Assembly: GCA_024362935.1 (NCBI GenBank)
Contig: JANCRA010000019.1
Location: 9,048,501-9,112,500 of the forward strand
Length of the DNA stretch: 64,000 nucleotides
Direction of reading: 5' to 3'
Source of the DNA: Setophaga petechia
Taxonomy: Eukaryota; Chordata; Aves; Passeriformes; Parulidae
This document shows, one piece after another, positions 1 through 11,800 of this stretch. The notes under the pieces are model-generated. The model ran no database searches and was not told where the DNA came from. It was given only the letters and a program-made list of their open reading frames with translations. Position numbers and translations under genes: made by a program. The stretch's first letter is position 1; the number at the start of each line of letters is the position of its first letter.

Positions 1-3000
1 CATTTAGCTACATGTGGTTAACTAAAATACACCTTTGTTTGTCTTGAGCTACGGGGATGCACAGATGTTTTTAAAGAAACTTTTGTTGTGTAGCACTGCT
101 CTGTCATAAACTCTGGTCTTATCCATAAAACATTGCTAACAGCAGTTAGTGTTGACATTCTGTTTCTTGAGTGGCAAGTATCAGTTGCAAAAACATTTTC
201 AGTAATCCAAATAACTTGAAAGCTTTCATCTGCTATTTATTTACAGTACATGTCTGTTTGTTTAGCAAGAGTTTGCATATTTTTCATTGCATTGCCTTTA
301 TCCATACAAAATGATCACAATTAAAAAGTTCCAACAAGAGTAAGGATCTGGGCCGACCTGGATCTTCAGTTTCAATGGAGCAATAATATTCTGCTTAAAT
401 CTGTGTGATTTCATCCAGGTAAAACAGAGTGCACTTCCACAACATTGGTGAAGGAGGAAAGCATACTGCAGGCTTTCTTCTCTGTGTTGTACAGACATCC
501 ATACCTGTGTGTCCTTCCAGCATCTTTGATAATTGAGAGCCTATTACATTGTATGTTATATTAACCACTCTCTTTTTTTAAAAAATGGGTGTAGCTTTAT
601 CAGTGATGATCTAAGCTTCCCACTATTTTGACTCACCACTAATATGCAGCATTTTTCCCATAAGTGAAAATACCATGGCAGAGTTTCAGTGCGTGTTCAG
701 ACTCTAACTTGTGAGTTGTGATTGCTAATAAACACGTTGTGAGGATGTTTTTATTACAGGCACTCTGGGCCCCTGGTTACATTATCAGTTCCCAAGCAGC
801 AGTCTACAACCCATACATGGTTTATGGTAAGCTGCTGGGAATTACACTCTCAAAACTCTTTTTATGAAAAGCTGATGATAACAGTGAATTATGAATCAGA
901 AAGTCTGTATGATCCTGGTAGAAACTCACAGGTCACAAAATTTAGGAGCACTTGTCACCTTGAAGCAGGGATCTGATTCCTAGACTACCTTGCGACATTT
1001 TTAGCTTTGAAAAGCACAGTAATCTTTCCTCCTTGCTTCTTTACATGCTAAGGGATTTTGAGCATTTTCCATTCCTCCACAATTCATCTATTTCTAACAA
1101 GAGCTCAGTAAAGAATTTAACAAGTACAATTCCACTATGATACTAACTCTGAAAACTCAAAATGGTTCACCTGCTATACTGATGCTCTAGCCTGGACACA
1201 TAAATACCACAATAAGGACATAAATACCTACCACAATCAATTCTTGGCTGCCTCTGGCTACCAGTCCCTACATTCTGGCCCCCACGTCAGAGTTATGTCA
1301 TAACAAAAGAGTTTTTCTAATCACTTATTTGAATCATCAGCAGTGGGGAAAAAAATTCATGCTGATATTATAGGGTTCACTTGCAGTGTCAGTGCACTAT
1401 CCCCTGCTATTACAACTAAGTAGTGTAAAACAGCCTCAAAAGGCACTCCTTTTCAGCCATTCCTGGAGCTTTTGGTTGCCTGAAGGCTCCAAAAATTTTG
1501 TTTCCAGTAGGCCTCTGATTATGGTGTGTGACTCACAAGGCAAATGTGTTTGGCCCTCTCTCCTACAGTCATGCACTCAAGTATAAGCACATTCTCTGGA
1601 ACTCTGAAATGGCAGCAGAGGGCTGGGCATTGGACATTAGACGTTAAATACAGAAGAACAAGAGTCAGTTTTGGTGATAACATGAAGTTCAGTTTCTTTA
1701 AAAGACTGAAACTTAACAATTAAATCAATCACCTTTTAAGCACAAACTCTAAATTCATGGAGACAAACAATAACCAATAAAAAAATCACTCAGAAGAAAT
1801 ATAAGTACTTATATTTCAACAAATCTAGGAAATTGGTGTTTGCATTTCTAAAGAACTAGTGTTGATAATCTTTGTGTCAGGTTGATTCAGGTTTTTTCAA
1901 ACAGGAAAATGATAAGAACAGTTGCAGTAGCCTAATGATGCATGGCTGCTGACAGCTCATTCCAGCTCTGGACCTACACAACAGGAAAGGATAAAATCCC
2001 CAAGTGTTAGAATCTGCAGAGCAACTTGTTTGTGAACTTCATGAATTGCAAATGCTACTAGTAAACTGAGAGTAAAGACACGTGGATTGCTAATGTAAAT
2101 GTCCATTAAAATATAAATTTCACTGAAATCTGTTTAAACACAGAAATACAGTCCATAGCATTGCATCACCCCTCCCATTTCTAAAAGGCAAGGTGCAGCT
2201 CCATGGCTCACTCTGAATCGGAATGTTTTTCATATTCTACAATCTATTATCATATAATTCACAATTCCATTAAGAGGAGAGTGTACCACCAGCTGTTCAG
2301 CTCTGGTTCATTCCCACTAGCAACACCAGATCCCCTGTTTAATATCCTGGGGAAAGGGCAACATAGTTTTGTTGCCACAAGCAGCTTCAAAAGCAAGGAA
2401 TTTGCACTTTCCAGTCACAAAACACACCAGATAGTCACCACATCGCCCTTTCTCATTGCTGTGAAACTAATGCTGTGCCAGCTTCTTCTTGTCTGCTCAG
2501 ACCTCTCAGTATCAAGCAGAGTGTGTCTGCAGCATCAGAAATGCATTCTCTGTTCTTCCCACCCTAAATTATATCTTCCTGTTCCTCAGGCCTAGCAAAA
2601 CCTTGCTATTTTAATGATGTCATTTAATTGTTTTCTCTAATCTTGAATTTACAACTAGGAAAACAGTAATTATATTAAACATGGTTTTAATCTGAATTAA
2701 TTTCTGCTATCATAATTTACAGGACATTGGATAAATTTGCAGTTACTTGCAGTCTGAGCCTACCACAGATGTATGTGTATGTATGAGCATGTATATGCAC
2801 TTGTGCATATAAAAATTGATGCTTTCTCAGGAATTTCTGAATCAGTCACAAATGAAAAAAATGTTCAGGAGAACTTGAGTAATGTATGTATGCAGATGGA
2901 GTAGGTATAAGACTTCATCACACTTGGAGGATAATTGTTCATGAATACAAAGTAAATTGTGTCTGAGAGAGGAAGTTTTGAGGCAACATACTGGAGATCA

Positions 3001-3837
3001 AATTCTTTATTTTATTAATTATTCTCAGAGGAAAGCAAATTAAAGTTTATCACTCTAAAAAGAAAATATTATTTTTTTTAATTGTTTTTTAAAACAAGCT
3101 CTTACAGTCTTCTACTGAGAGTCCTGTGGATTTCAACCAACTCTATAACAGGCACCTATTTGACCTCCTCTTAGTAAACAGGAGCAATGCCATTTACCTA
3201 CTCTATGCATGGAATCTTGTGTATACACCCTGGTGTATAAAGGGATGAAGACACGTTGGCATGCCATACTGAGTTCATTATCATTAAAAATTCAAGTTGA
3301 TACTCAAGTGTTTGAAATCAGAAGTCTTGCCCATTCACAGATAAAGCTGTTCCACTGATGTAAAAGAGGGGAAAGGCATGTCTATCAAATCAGCTACATG
3401 TGAAGTGACAAGAATTAAAGAGAGGGTGATAAATCCATTGGAAACCAAAAAAAAATACTGTCTTCAGTGAAGAACATGGTACTGGAAAAGCACTTATCCA
3501 CTTATTAGAAAAGGTGGCAAGCCTTCTGGAATAGTCACAATTCACATCTTGAGAAATAGTGTGTCAAGCCTACAACTGTCAAATAAATACCCTTTAATGA
3601 AATGGAAGATTTAAGTTTTTCGTTGTTTGATTCCTAAGAGTGGTAGCATTTGTTTTCCTCATTGTTAGGCTTTGCTGTATAACAATAGTAACTATAAATC
3701 TTATTCCAAGATCATCTGAAATTATCAAGAAATAGCTCAATGCCCATAGCAAGGGTTCTGAGTCAAGCAGGAAGCAAAAAAGAAACTAGCATTAACACCG
3801 AAGAAGTCACAATGTTATTCTTTCTCTTTTCCTTCAG
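1..3837. other. No gene seen (downstream of CA8 coding region)
   Basis: AT-rich sequence with only short chance open frames and no recognisable transposon. If the 3'UTR intron of CA8 is real, this may be intronic or contain the terminal exon, but no acceptor plus polyadenylation signal could be assigned. Confidence 0.6.
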
Positions 3838-4797
3838 AAAAGGCCTTGGGAGTCCTGGCAAACATCAAATTCAAGCTAAGACAGTAATGCATCCAAGGCA
3901 ACAATGAAGTTCTGCAGCTTCCTAGGCTGCACCAGGAAAAGCATTGCCAGCAGGTGGAGGGAAATGCTTCTACTCAACACTGACAGAAAATCTGGAGCAC
4001 TGGGCCCAATCCTGGGTTCCCTAGCTCAGAAGAAACACAGACATACAGGAGAGCAGCAACAGGCTACAAGCATGGTAAAGGATTGGAGCACCTGCCACTA
4101 AAGGATGGCTGAGAGAGCTGAAACTGCCCGGCCTCCAGAAAAGGTGTTTCAACAGGGATTTTATCAACGTGTATAAACAGTTTATGACTACAAGTAGAGA
4201 AGACCACACCAGACTGCATCTTCAGCTACATCCAGTGAAAAGGGAAGAATCAACGGGTACCAACTTGTGGAGGGATAGAATGTAAGAGAATAGTGCAGAA
4301 GGCAGTCTCACCCCTGAGGAGTTGCAGCTGCACTAATCACCAAAGATTAGGAACAGCCCTGCCCTTAATAGGCCACAGCTGTGTCCAATAAGAAGACAAG
4401 TGCTACAAAAGAGTGGGTTAGGTGGCTGGGAAAGGAGTTGGAGTTTGTTTATTGTTCTGTGAAGAAGGAGTCAGTGCCATGAGGAGATGTCCATGAGAAA
4501 TCACCAAGAAGGTATGAGAGCTTTGTAATAAGATGACAAAACCAACTGAAATGTGGGAAATTTCATTTAAAATTAAGAAAAACCTTTTTCCCTGCAGGAG
4601 TGCACAGGTACAAATTGCTAAGAGAGGTTAAGGAGTCTTCATCCTTACAGTATTCAAATCCCAGCTGGACATAGCTCTGAGCAACCCACTCTTTAAGTGT
4701 TAGGCTCAGTGTTAAGCAGTTAACACTGCTATGAGCAGATGATCAAACTAATAGAACTCCCGAGGCACTTCTCAATTACTCTGTTATTCTATTGTTC
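3838..4797 (+). mobile_element. CR1 LINE 3' fragment, interrupted
   Basis: Degraded CR1 in plus orientation. The first part (to 4265) follows the end of the CR1 reverse-transcriptase frame: GCATTGCCAGCAGGTGGAGG at 3943-3962, then GGCTGAGAGAGCTG near 4106 and TTTTATCAACGTGTATAAA near 4159. The second part resumes at 4548 with the CR1 3'UTR (AAGAGAGGTTAAGGAGTCTT near 4620) and fades at about 4797 in ATTCTATTGTTC, a decayed form of the CR1 terminal repeat. Too mutated to code. Confidence 0.8.
4266..4540 (+). mobile_element. 275-bp insertion in CR1, probable small solo LTR
   Basis: CR1 homology stops at 4265 and resumes at 4548. The insert is flanked by a 7-bp direct repeat, ACCAACT, at 4259-4265 and 4541-4547, consistent with a target-site duplication. 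It starts with TG, has a CCAAT motif (4385-4389) followed by a TATA-like ACAAAAG (about 4405), and has AATAAG near its 3' end (4528), which is the order expected in an LTR. It ends in ACAAA rather than a clean CA, so class and exact ends are uncertain. Confidence 0.55.
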
Positions 4798-7508
4798 TTC
4801 ACTCTCTAAATCTGAACTCAATTTTTTTAACTTTCCATGTCTGAAAGCAAATCTGTACTGAGCTTTTACTCCAAACTCCTTAACACTTGACTGGTTCTTT
4901 CACTATTGGATATGATTTAAAGAGGTTAGAAATTTTTTAAACGGCTTTTTCAAAAGAAATGTATTTGAAAACTTCAGTGATGGCAGGAGAAGGAGGATGA
5001 AAAGGTCATTTAATGGGATGTAGTTTGGATGCATGTCAAAAACCCTACCAAAACAGAATTCAAAAACTCATTAACCCTAAGCTATAGCTGAGAGAGATAC
5101 ATTTTCAGCAGAAAAGAAGAAGACCCAGGAGGGGTCAATTAGAAAGCAGTAAACTTATTCTAAAACCTCCTGGGTTAAAGAGAGCAGAGAAGCTGCAGAG
5201 TTCTTATCTGTTTTGTCATTCTGAAGGCCCCCTTTAGAGCCTGGCCAGACTTTGTCTTAGAGAGGAATATTTTGACATCTGGGCTTTTCCATGATGGAGG
5301 AACATTAAAAAAAAATAGTTCTTTCCCTGGTATTACACAGCATGATATTCAATATTTGTGTCAACTCTGGTTCTTACTCAACAAATTAGAACAAATTACA
5401 TCAAAGATCAACATATGCCATTTGATTATAAGCCACAAAGGGTTCTGTTTTGTCCAAGTTTAAATCAAGGCTGAGGAACAGATGTTCTGAAGCTTTGGGA
5501 GCATGGTGTGCAAAGAGCCTGCATTCTGATTCAGTCAAAAGTAATTAGACCTTTCAAACAACCTCCTTCTACTCCTGTGGATACACTTACAGAAACATTT
5601 GTCTCCTTCTCTCCCCGGCAGAGTAACAAGGTCATGGCAAACTAACATTCCCCAAGGTTCTTCAGGTGGCTGTGCCATGCTGGCTTGCAATTAAAAAAAA
5701 ATATTGAAAACTTTACTGATGGGAGTTCCAGCAGCCTTGCCAGAAGGGCATAGTGTAAGAAAATAAGTCAACCAGTGTGTTTGTAATTGTAATATTAAAG
5801 ACATACCAGAGTCTTAAAATAAAAAGTAATTTGCTCTTTGAAAAGAAGAACTGCTCCTCTTGAATCACTAGAAAGATACTGTCCTGGAAAGTATTACTTC
5901 CCCATCTACTACTGAATCCTCACAGCAATATTCAGCTGATGCCAGCAGTCCCAACTTAAGGGACTTCCCTCGTTCCTGTGAAGGAAGGAATCTTTCTGTG
6001 GATTTCTGAGGTCTGTGTGAGGAGCTACTGTTCCTCAACACTTTCCTCCTGGAGAGGTGTGAGGAAATCACTACAAGTTAAGTAGGATTGTTTCCTTCCC
6101 TTTTTACCCCTTTGCATAGAAGAAATGTGAACAAAGCCATATGATTTCTTTTTACACTTCATTTTTTTCAGCTCCCTAAACTCAATAGCAAAGATATATA
6201 ACGAAACCTTGATTAGTTCAGTGCTACTTGGGCTGATGCACAAAAAACTGAAAAGACCTGACCAAATGAATTTCTGACAAATAATTCAATCAAGTGTAGA
6301 GAAACAAGTGTCATTTCTTCTGAGAGCTACACTGTGCCAGGAGTCACAGCTCTTCCTCAGTGCTCGAGCGTCCATAATTAGTATGGCCTGACAGTGAGGA
6401 CTATTATTTTGCATTAAAAATTCCATCATTTGAGAATTAAATCTGCAGATTATTTGTTGAAGCAAAGCTGTGATAAATCTTATTACATAGAAAAAATCTT
6501 TTTAAGTATTGACAAATGTAATAAAATTTCAAACATGAAAGCAAAAGGGAAATTTTTATATTTCAATTCCATCATTGTAAAGGAAACTCTTTCATGCTTC
6601 AAATTCAAACTCAGTGTGTCAAGTAATTTCACTGTTACAAACTTGAATTACCTGCACTGGCCTGAGGGCATTATTCACTCTCTGAGAAAAACTGTACTTT
6701 AATATTGCTATGATTTTCCAAAGTAATTTTTATGCAGAAGCTGGGATGAATTTGAAACATCTCATTTCAAGATTAAAGTGACAACATTGGGTTACTGCAG
6801 AGAACCATGTAATTGTGAATTCTTCTTAGGGATATGCCCAAAATTAAATATGGGAATGAGAAAATAATATTAAAAAAGAGATCAATGTTTTGGGTTTTTT
6901 GTTCAACTTCTGGGATGCAAGTATTGAGTAGGGTTATAAAATACAAATAAACCCTTACTTCAACCGTGTTTAGATGCATACACTATATCAAATGCTCGTG
7001 CTGTATGGAAAGACCATGAAATTGTTGGTCATTGCCCTAGCCAATTTAATAATTTCTATCATATGCAAGAAGGATGATAATCTTCTTGCTTTGTTTTAAT
7101 GGATCTTTTAGAAGCACTGAATTATCAGTCTTTTTTATGGGTTATCTGCTGCCTGATCATTTGTTACTTCACATGAAACTGTGGTCTGGATCCAGAGCAT
7201 GCTCTGAATGGGCTTAACTCCACTACAGAGCCTGACATGAACTAGAGAAGGGAAGAATTTAAAGTAAAAATAAATGTCCTTACCCAAAACAGTTTGTCAA
7301 AACCCTTTAAGCAGCATGCTTTCCAGATTAAACCCCAGATGAATCTGTTATTTTGTAGCTTTGAAGAAATGAGAAGATAGAAAATCTGAGGCTTTTATAT
7401 TATGTATTTCAACAGTAAATAGGGTCCTGCATCAAAGCAGAATCACTTCATTTCAAAATCAACCATAAAGCTGGTGCCCTGACTCATTACTTTCAAGGCA
7501 ATAATTTG
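4798..7508. other. No gene seen
   Basis: AT-rich sequence. Short open frames on both strands show no family resemblance. No recognisable repeat. Confidence 0.6.
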
Positions 7509-7710
7509 TCTTAGTATAATAGAATTGTTAAGTTAGAAAAGGTCTTTAAGATCATTGTGTCCAACTACTAACCCAGCATTGCCAGGCCCACCACTAAACC
7601 ATATCCCTTAAATTGCATCTAACACCTTAAATGCCTTCAGAAATGGTGACTCAGCCACTTCCCTGGACTTCATCTCTCTTTGAATCTCTTTGCCAGGTTT
7701 TTTGTTATAG
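7509..7710 (-). mobile_element. CR1 LINE 3' tail, antisense
   Basis: Reads on the plus strand like the reversed CR1 3'UTR. ATAGAATTGTTAAGTTAGAA and AAGATCATTGTGTCCAACTA (to about 7567) are followed by GAAATGGTGACTCAGCCACT near 7640. So the element lies on the minus strand with its 3' end near 7509. Confidence 0.75.
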
Positions 7711-8675
7711 CAAAACATCCATTAACTAAGAGTAATGAGGATTAGGAGTAACTGTTGAACATTGAGGGGATTTATTTTATATATAAAATAGATAGAGGCT
7801 GGGGGAACACAACATGAGAAGTTTTAATAACTGAAGCAGGATAAATGGAAGTTAATATGTGTATTTTTTGTGTGTCATCCTCAAATTCTTGCTCTGGGAG
7901 TTAATGAAGGTGGAAAAGAAGCAGCAACTACTTTGACGAATGAAATATGAAAAAATAGTAATTTTTTCATAGACAGAATTAAATTTGTTGTGTTTTGTAC
8001 TTTTGCTGGAGTTGCTCAAAATTCAGTCTTGTTGAGGAAGAACAGCATTGTAAAAAAAAAAAAAAAAAAAGCAGCTTCATTTTAGAATTAAAGGCCTCCT
8101 TCCAGAACTACTACCCTTCTTTTGTAACAGTGTGAAAAGATCTACCAATGGCTGGTCTTCCAGAAGACATCAAGACATCATGGAAAGAAATCAACCCGTA
8201 AAACCCAGTAAGTGGGGAAATACACCACATAACCAAGGTATGCTGTGCTTTTCTTCACTGCAGCATGAGGAAATAAAAGCTACAAGAAGTAATTGTGATG
8301 TAAGTGGGCATTGTGATTCACTGTCTGGAGGGTGGTGAATGACTTTCTTTTTTTCCATTGCTTTGCTTGTGCACATGGCTTTTGCTTGACCTATTAAACT
8401 GTCTTTGCTTCAACCCAGAAATTCTCTCACTTTTACCCTTCTGACTCTCTCCCCCATCCCACCACAATAAAGTGACTGAGCAGCTCATGGGGTTTGGTTG
8501 CCAGCTGGAGGTAAATCATGACATAACCGAACTATTACACACAGGCTGAAATAGAAATTACAATGTTAGAATTTAAAATTGTGACAACACATCGTAACAT
8601 TAGCTAAAATTAAGTGCATTTTCTGCTTTAGCTAAATTATTTCAAAATTTTGATTCTTCTGTTAAGTTTTTGCTT
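7711..8675. other. No gene seen
   Basis: AT-rich sequence with a 19-bp A tract (8052-8070). No coding or repeat family is recognised. Confidence 0.6.
8052..8070 (+). repeat. Poly(A) tract
   Basis: Nineteen consecutive A residues. No retrocopy body is recognised upstream of it. Confidence 0.9.
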
Positions 8676-8709
8676 ACCTGACTGAAGATGCATCATTGTT
8701 CTTCCTCTG
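8676..8709 (-). other. CA8 3'UTR start with splice donor
   Basis: Thirty-two nucleotides after the stop codon, reading minus, stands CAG followed by GTAAGC, a full-consensus splice donor (GT at 8677-8676). This suggests the last part of the 3'UTR sits in a separate downstream exon at lower coordinates or outside the window. A junction this close to the stop (under about 50 nt) would not be expected to trigger nonsense-mediated decay. I could not locate the acceptor or polyadenylation site. Confidence 0.6.
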
Positions 8710-8844
8710 CTACTGAAATGCAGCCCTGATGACTCTATCACTAAGTGGTTGAGTTGGTCTGAAGTTATCTCCTAGGATTCCATCAGAGCCCTCTAAAAGT
8801 TCAGCACCTTTAACATGAGTCCTCAGTCTTCGAAATTCCTCTAT
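8710..8844 (-). CDS. CA8: CA8 coding exon 8 with stop codon
   Basis: 135 nt, residues 240-283 plus a TAG stop at 8712-8710. It begins after a CAG acceptor and encodes [19 protein letters not shown], then [19 protein letters not shown] and the conserved C terminus IRAAFQ. The exon continues into 3'UTR to a donor at 8677. Confidence 0.96.
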   Translation of the reverse strand: MEEFRRLRTHVKGAELLEGSDGILGDNFRPTQPLSDRVIRAAFQ

Positions 8845-11800
8845 CTGGAAGGCAGAAAAACAGAAGTTAGGAAGCTGAGACACATTCTTCACCATGCGTC
8901 TAATGATCAAAACCCACCCTGTCCTGCCAATTCTGCAACTTTGAAAATTGGAGTGTTTAGGTGCCATATAGTAAGGTCCATATACATTAAGAACATTTTA
9001 AAATAGTTATCAGCAATGTCAAAATATTTGAGATATAGAGAAAATCAAGAACTCTTAAGCACATGGTTTGGCAAAATTCTCCTTTGCCTTTTCACAACTT
9101 CTTTTAAGATCTATAGCCATCTTGGCATTGCAGATTACACCCTATGAATCAGCCTTACTGTCGTGTGTTTAAAGTAGCAATTCTGGTCTTCTTCAAAGAA
9201 GTGCATTTCAGGAATAACTTGCTTGACTATAAATTGTTTTGAAATTCTCTTAGTGATTTATTCACTTCCTGAAACTGTTGTTATCTTCTAAACCAGAAGA
9301 ATACTGAACAGATTCTTAGCTTTAGACTGTATTTTTTCATATAAAATGTCAACAGACATTGATCTTTGTGATCAAAACAAAATACTGCTTCAAAAGATCT
9401 GTAGGTGTAGATAGTCAGAAAGTCAAATACAGTAAAAAATAAATAGGAAATATTTCAATTGAGCCAAAAAAACCATGTTTCTTGCTTATAGACTCTATTT
9501 ACATTTTTCTAAATCTCATCTGGTGTACAGAAGAGTATGAGCAGCTTCCATCTCCATCCCTGGTACTAGCATCAAGTGCTGCATGATAAAACACTTTACC
9601 TTACCACTCACCTGTGCTGGTTTTAGGAGTCTGATATTTTAAACAGCTATAACTACTAGAAAAATATTTTTTCTTTGACATATTCACCAGCTGTCTTAGC
9701 TGGATGCAGCAAATGTACTTGATGGCTGACTCCCCTTTGTACTACAAAGCCCCTAGCCTTTGTACTTGTACTGATCCTGTGACACTTAACTATGCAGTTC
9801 ATCTCAAACTTGAAACTGAAGACACACAGAAAGTAAAATGGAGCCTGGAGTATACAATCATTTTAACATCTAAGACATTATAGAGTTAATTTCTCCATGA
9901 AAGACACCCTAGGAAATATTACAGGGAGAATGTAAGCATGATTCCAGAATTAAATTAAATGAGGTACTAAGCAGCAGGTAATGGCATTTTTATTCTTATC
10001 CTGCCTACAGAGAATACTTCCTTACTGCAACCTGGAACACAAGTGCCCTCGTTGTTTTCTGCTCTACAGCAGTACTGATACAGATTTATTTACTTGATTT
10101 AGAGGTTAGCTCTTCTCTGCTTAATTTTTCCTCAGAAAATCAGTGGGCTTGGAAATCAAAACTCAGCTTGTGGCAACTGAGATATAAGGCAACAGCTTAC
10201 ACTGCAAAAATGAAAAAAGCTCCTTGAAGGTGCTTTTAGAGGCAGAATCCTGTTATGGAAGATTTTTGTTGTTGTTTACTTAAAGGAAGCTGAAAACAAA
10301 CCCACTACTAGCTTGGAATTGAAAAAGTCTTCAGAACTCAAGGGCTGGTAAATGACTGAAGGAGCTTTGTAAAAGCATACTTTTTCACCATCTGAATCAA
10401 TTCTGGAAAGTCTGAGATAATTGCAGTTTAGGAAGGAGCGCTTTACAAAAATGTGGCTTTTGTTTGATCTTGTGAGAATGAGATACTTCAAACAAAGACA
10501 GATGAAGGAGAGTGAAGAGCAGGCTCTCTGCAAAGCTGGCATTTGTGAACTGTCTCTTACTGAAACTACAAATGCTCCGTCCCAGTTCCCACAGTGAAAT
10601 CTTTTTCCAGGAGGTAACTCCTCACAAAGCAGCTTCCAGTTTCTTCAGTCAGGAGAGTAGAGCTGACCTGATCTCTGTGCCTGCTCTTTAGTCTTTAAGG
10701 AAGTCAAGAATTGTAGCTCTTCTCCAAGGGGGAATTTCTTCTGCAATCAACACCCTCCTTGTTTAATTGCTCCTTCCATGGTTCACACTGCAGTGTGAAC
10801 TTTCAAATGAGGTAGACAAAAGGACTACACACATGGTGGTTTGCTCTACTCATGAGAAGCACTTCTGTCAGAAAAGGACATTTGCTGTGCCAACACTACT
10901 TTCCCTGTCAAATTTCCATGCTGCAAGGTAAAATGTTGTCTCAGGTTGAAAGGTAGCTGGATGTGTATTCTATTCCCATCTGTTAGAGGTGTGGCAGCTG
11001 TCTTCTGTTAATTGGGCAGTTTTTCTTTATCTCTTCCACAACCAATCTTCCCTCCAGGAAATATCTTCTCTTACTGGGCTGTTGACTGTCACTGCATGGC
11101 TGATAAAATTACATCATCCCATTGTGAGAAGCTCTGCCCAGGGGGAGGAGCCAAGCATCCCTACCTGGATATAATCTGAGATTTGGAACATCACAGCCAG
11201 CCTTTCCCCACTGGCTTCCCAGAGGAGCAGCTTTCTTCTCCACTGGATTCCCAGAGGAAGACCAGGCCCACCTACACCACCACTGAACCTTCAGAGGAAA
11301 ACTACACCCTTCTACAGACTGCTTCAACAGAACCACACCTGTTCCTCAGGAGGAAGGAGCACTTTACAAAAATGTGGCTTTTGTTTGCTCTTGTGAGAAT
11401 GAGATACTTCAGCCACTATTCAATTGGACTGCTACCAACACCCTGACCAACAGGGTGTCAGGTTGTATTCTGACTGTCAGTAGTTTATTTTTTTTTTTTT
11501 TTGTACTGTTGCATTGGTATTTTTTAAATTTTCCTGGTAAAGAAATGTTATTCCTACTCCCATAGTTCTGAGAGCCCCTTAATTTCAAAACTGTAATTTG
11601 GAGGGAAGGGGGAGTTTACATTTTCTGTTACAGGGGAGGGTCCTGCCTTCCTTAGCACACACCTGCCTTTTCAAACCAAGACATATGTGTGCCCTGCTCA
11701 TCCTGTTCCACTGCTCACCATCTCCTCCCAGCCCCTCATAAGTCAGTGCTGTGGAGTACACCCTGCAGGACTTCCAGTGAAAAGATGTTTTAGAGGCATA

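Noticed and set aside
2203..2595. 130-codon open frame near the left end
   Set aside because: No family resemblance or exon context.
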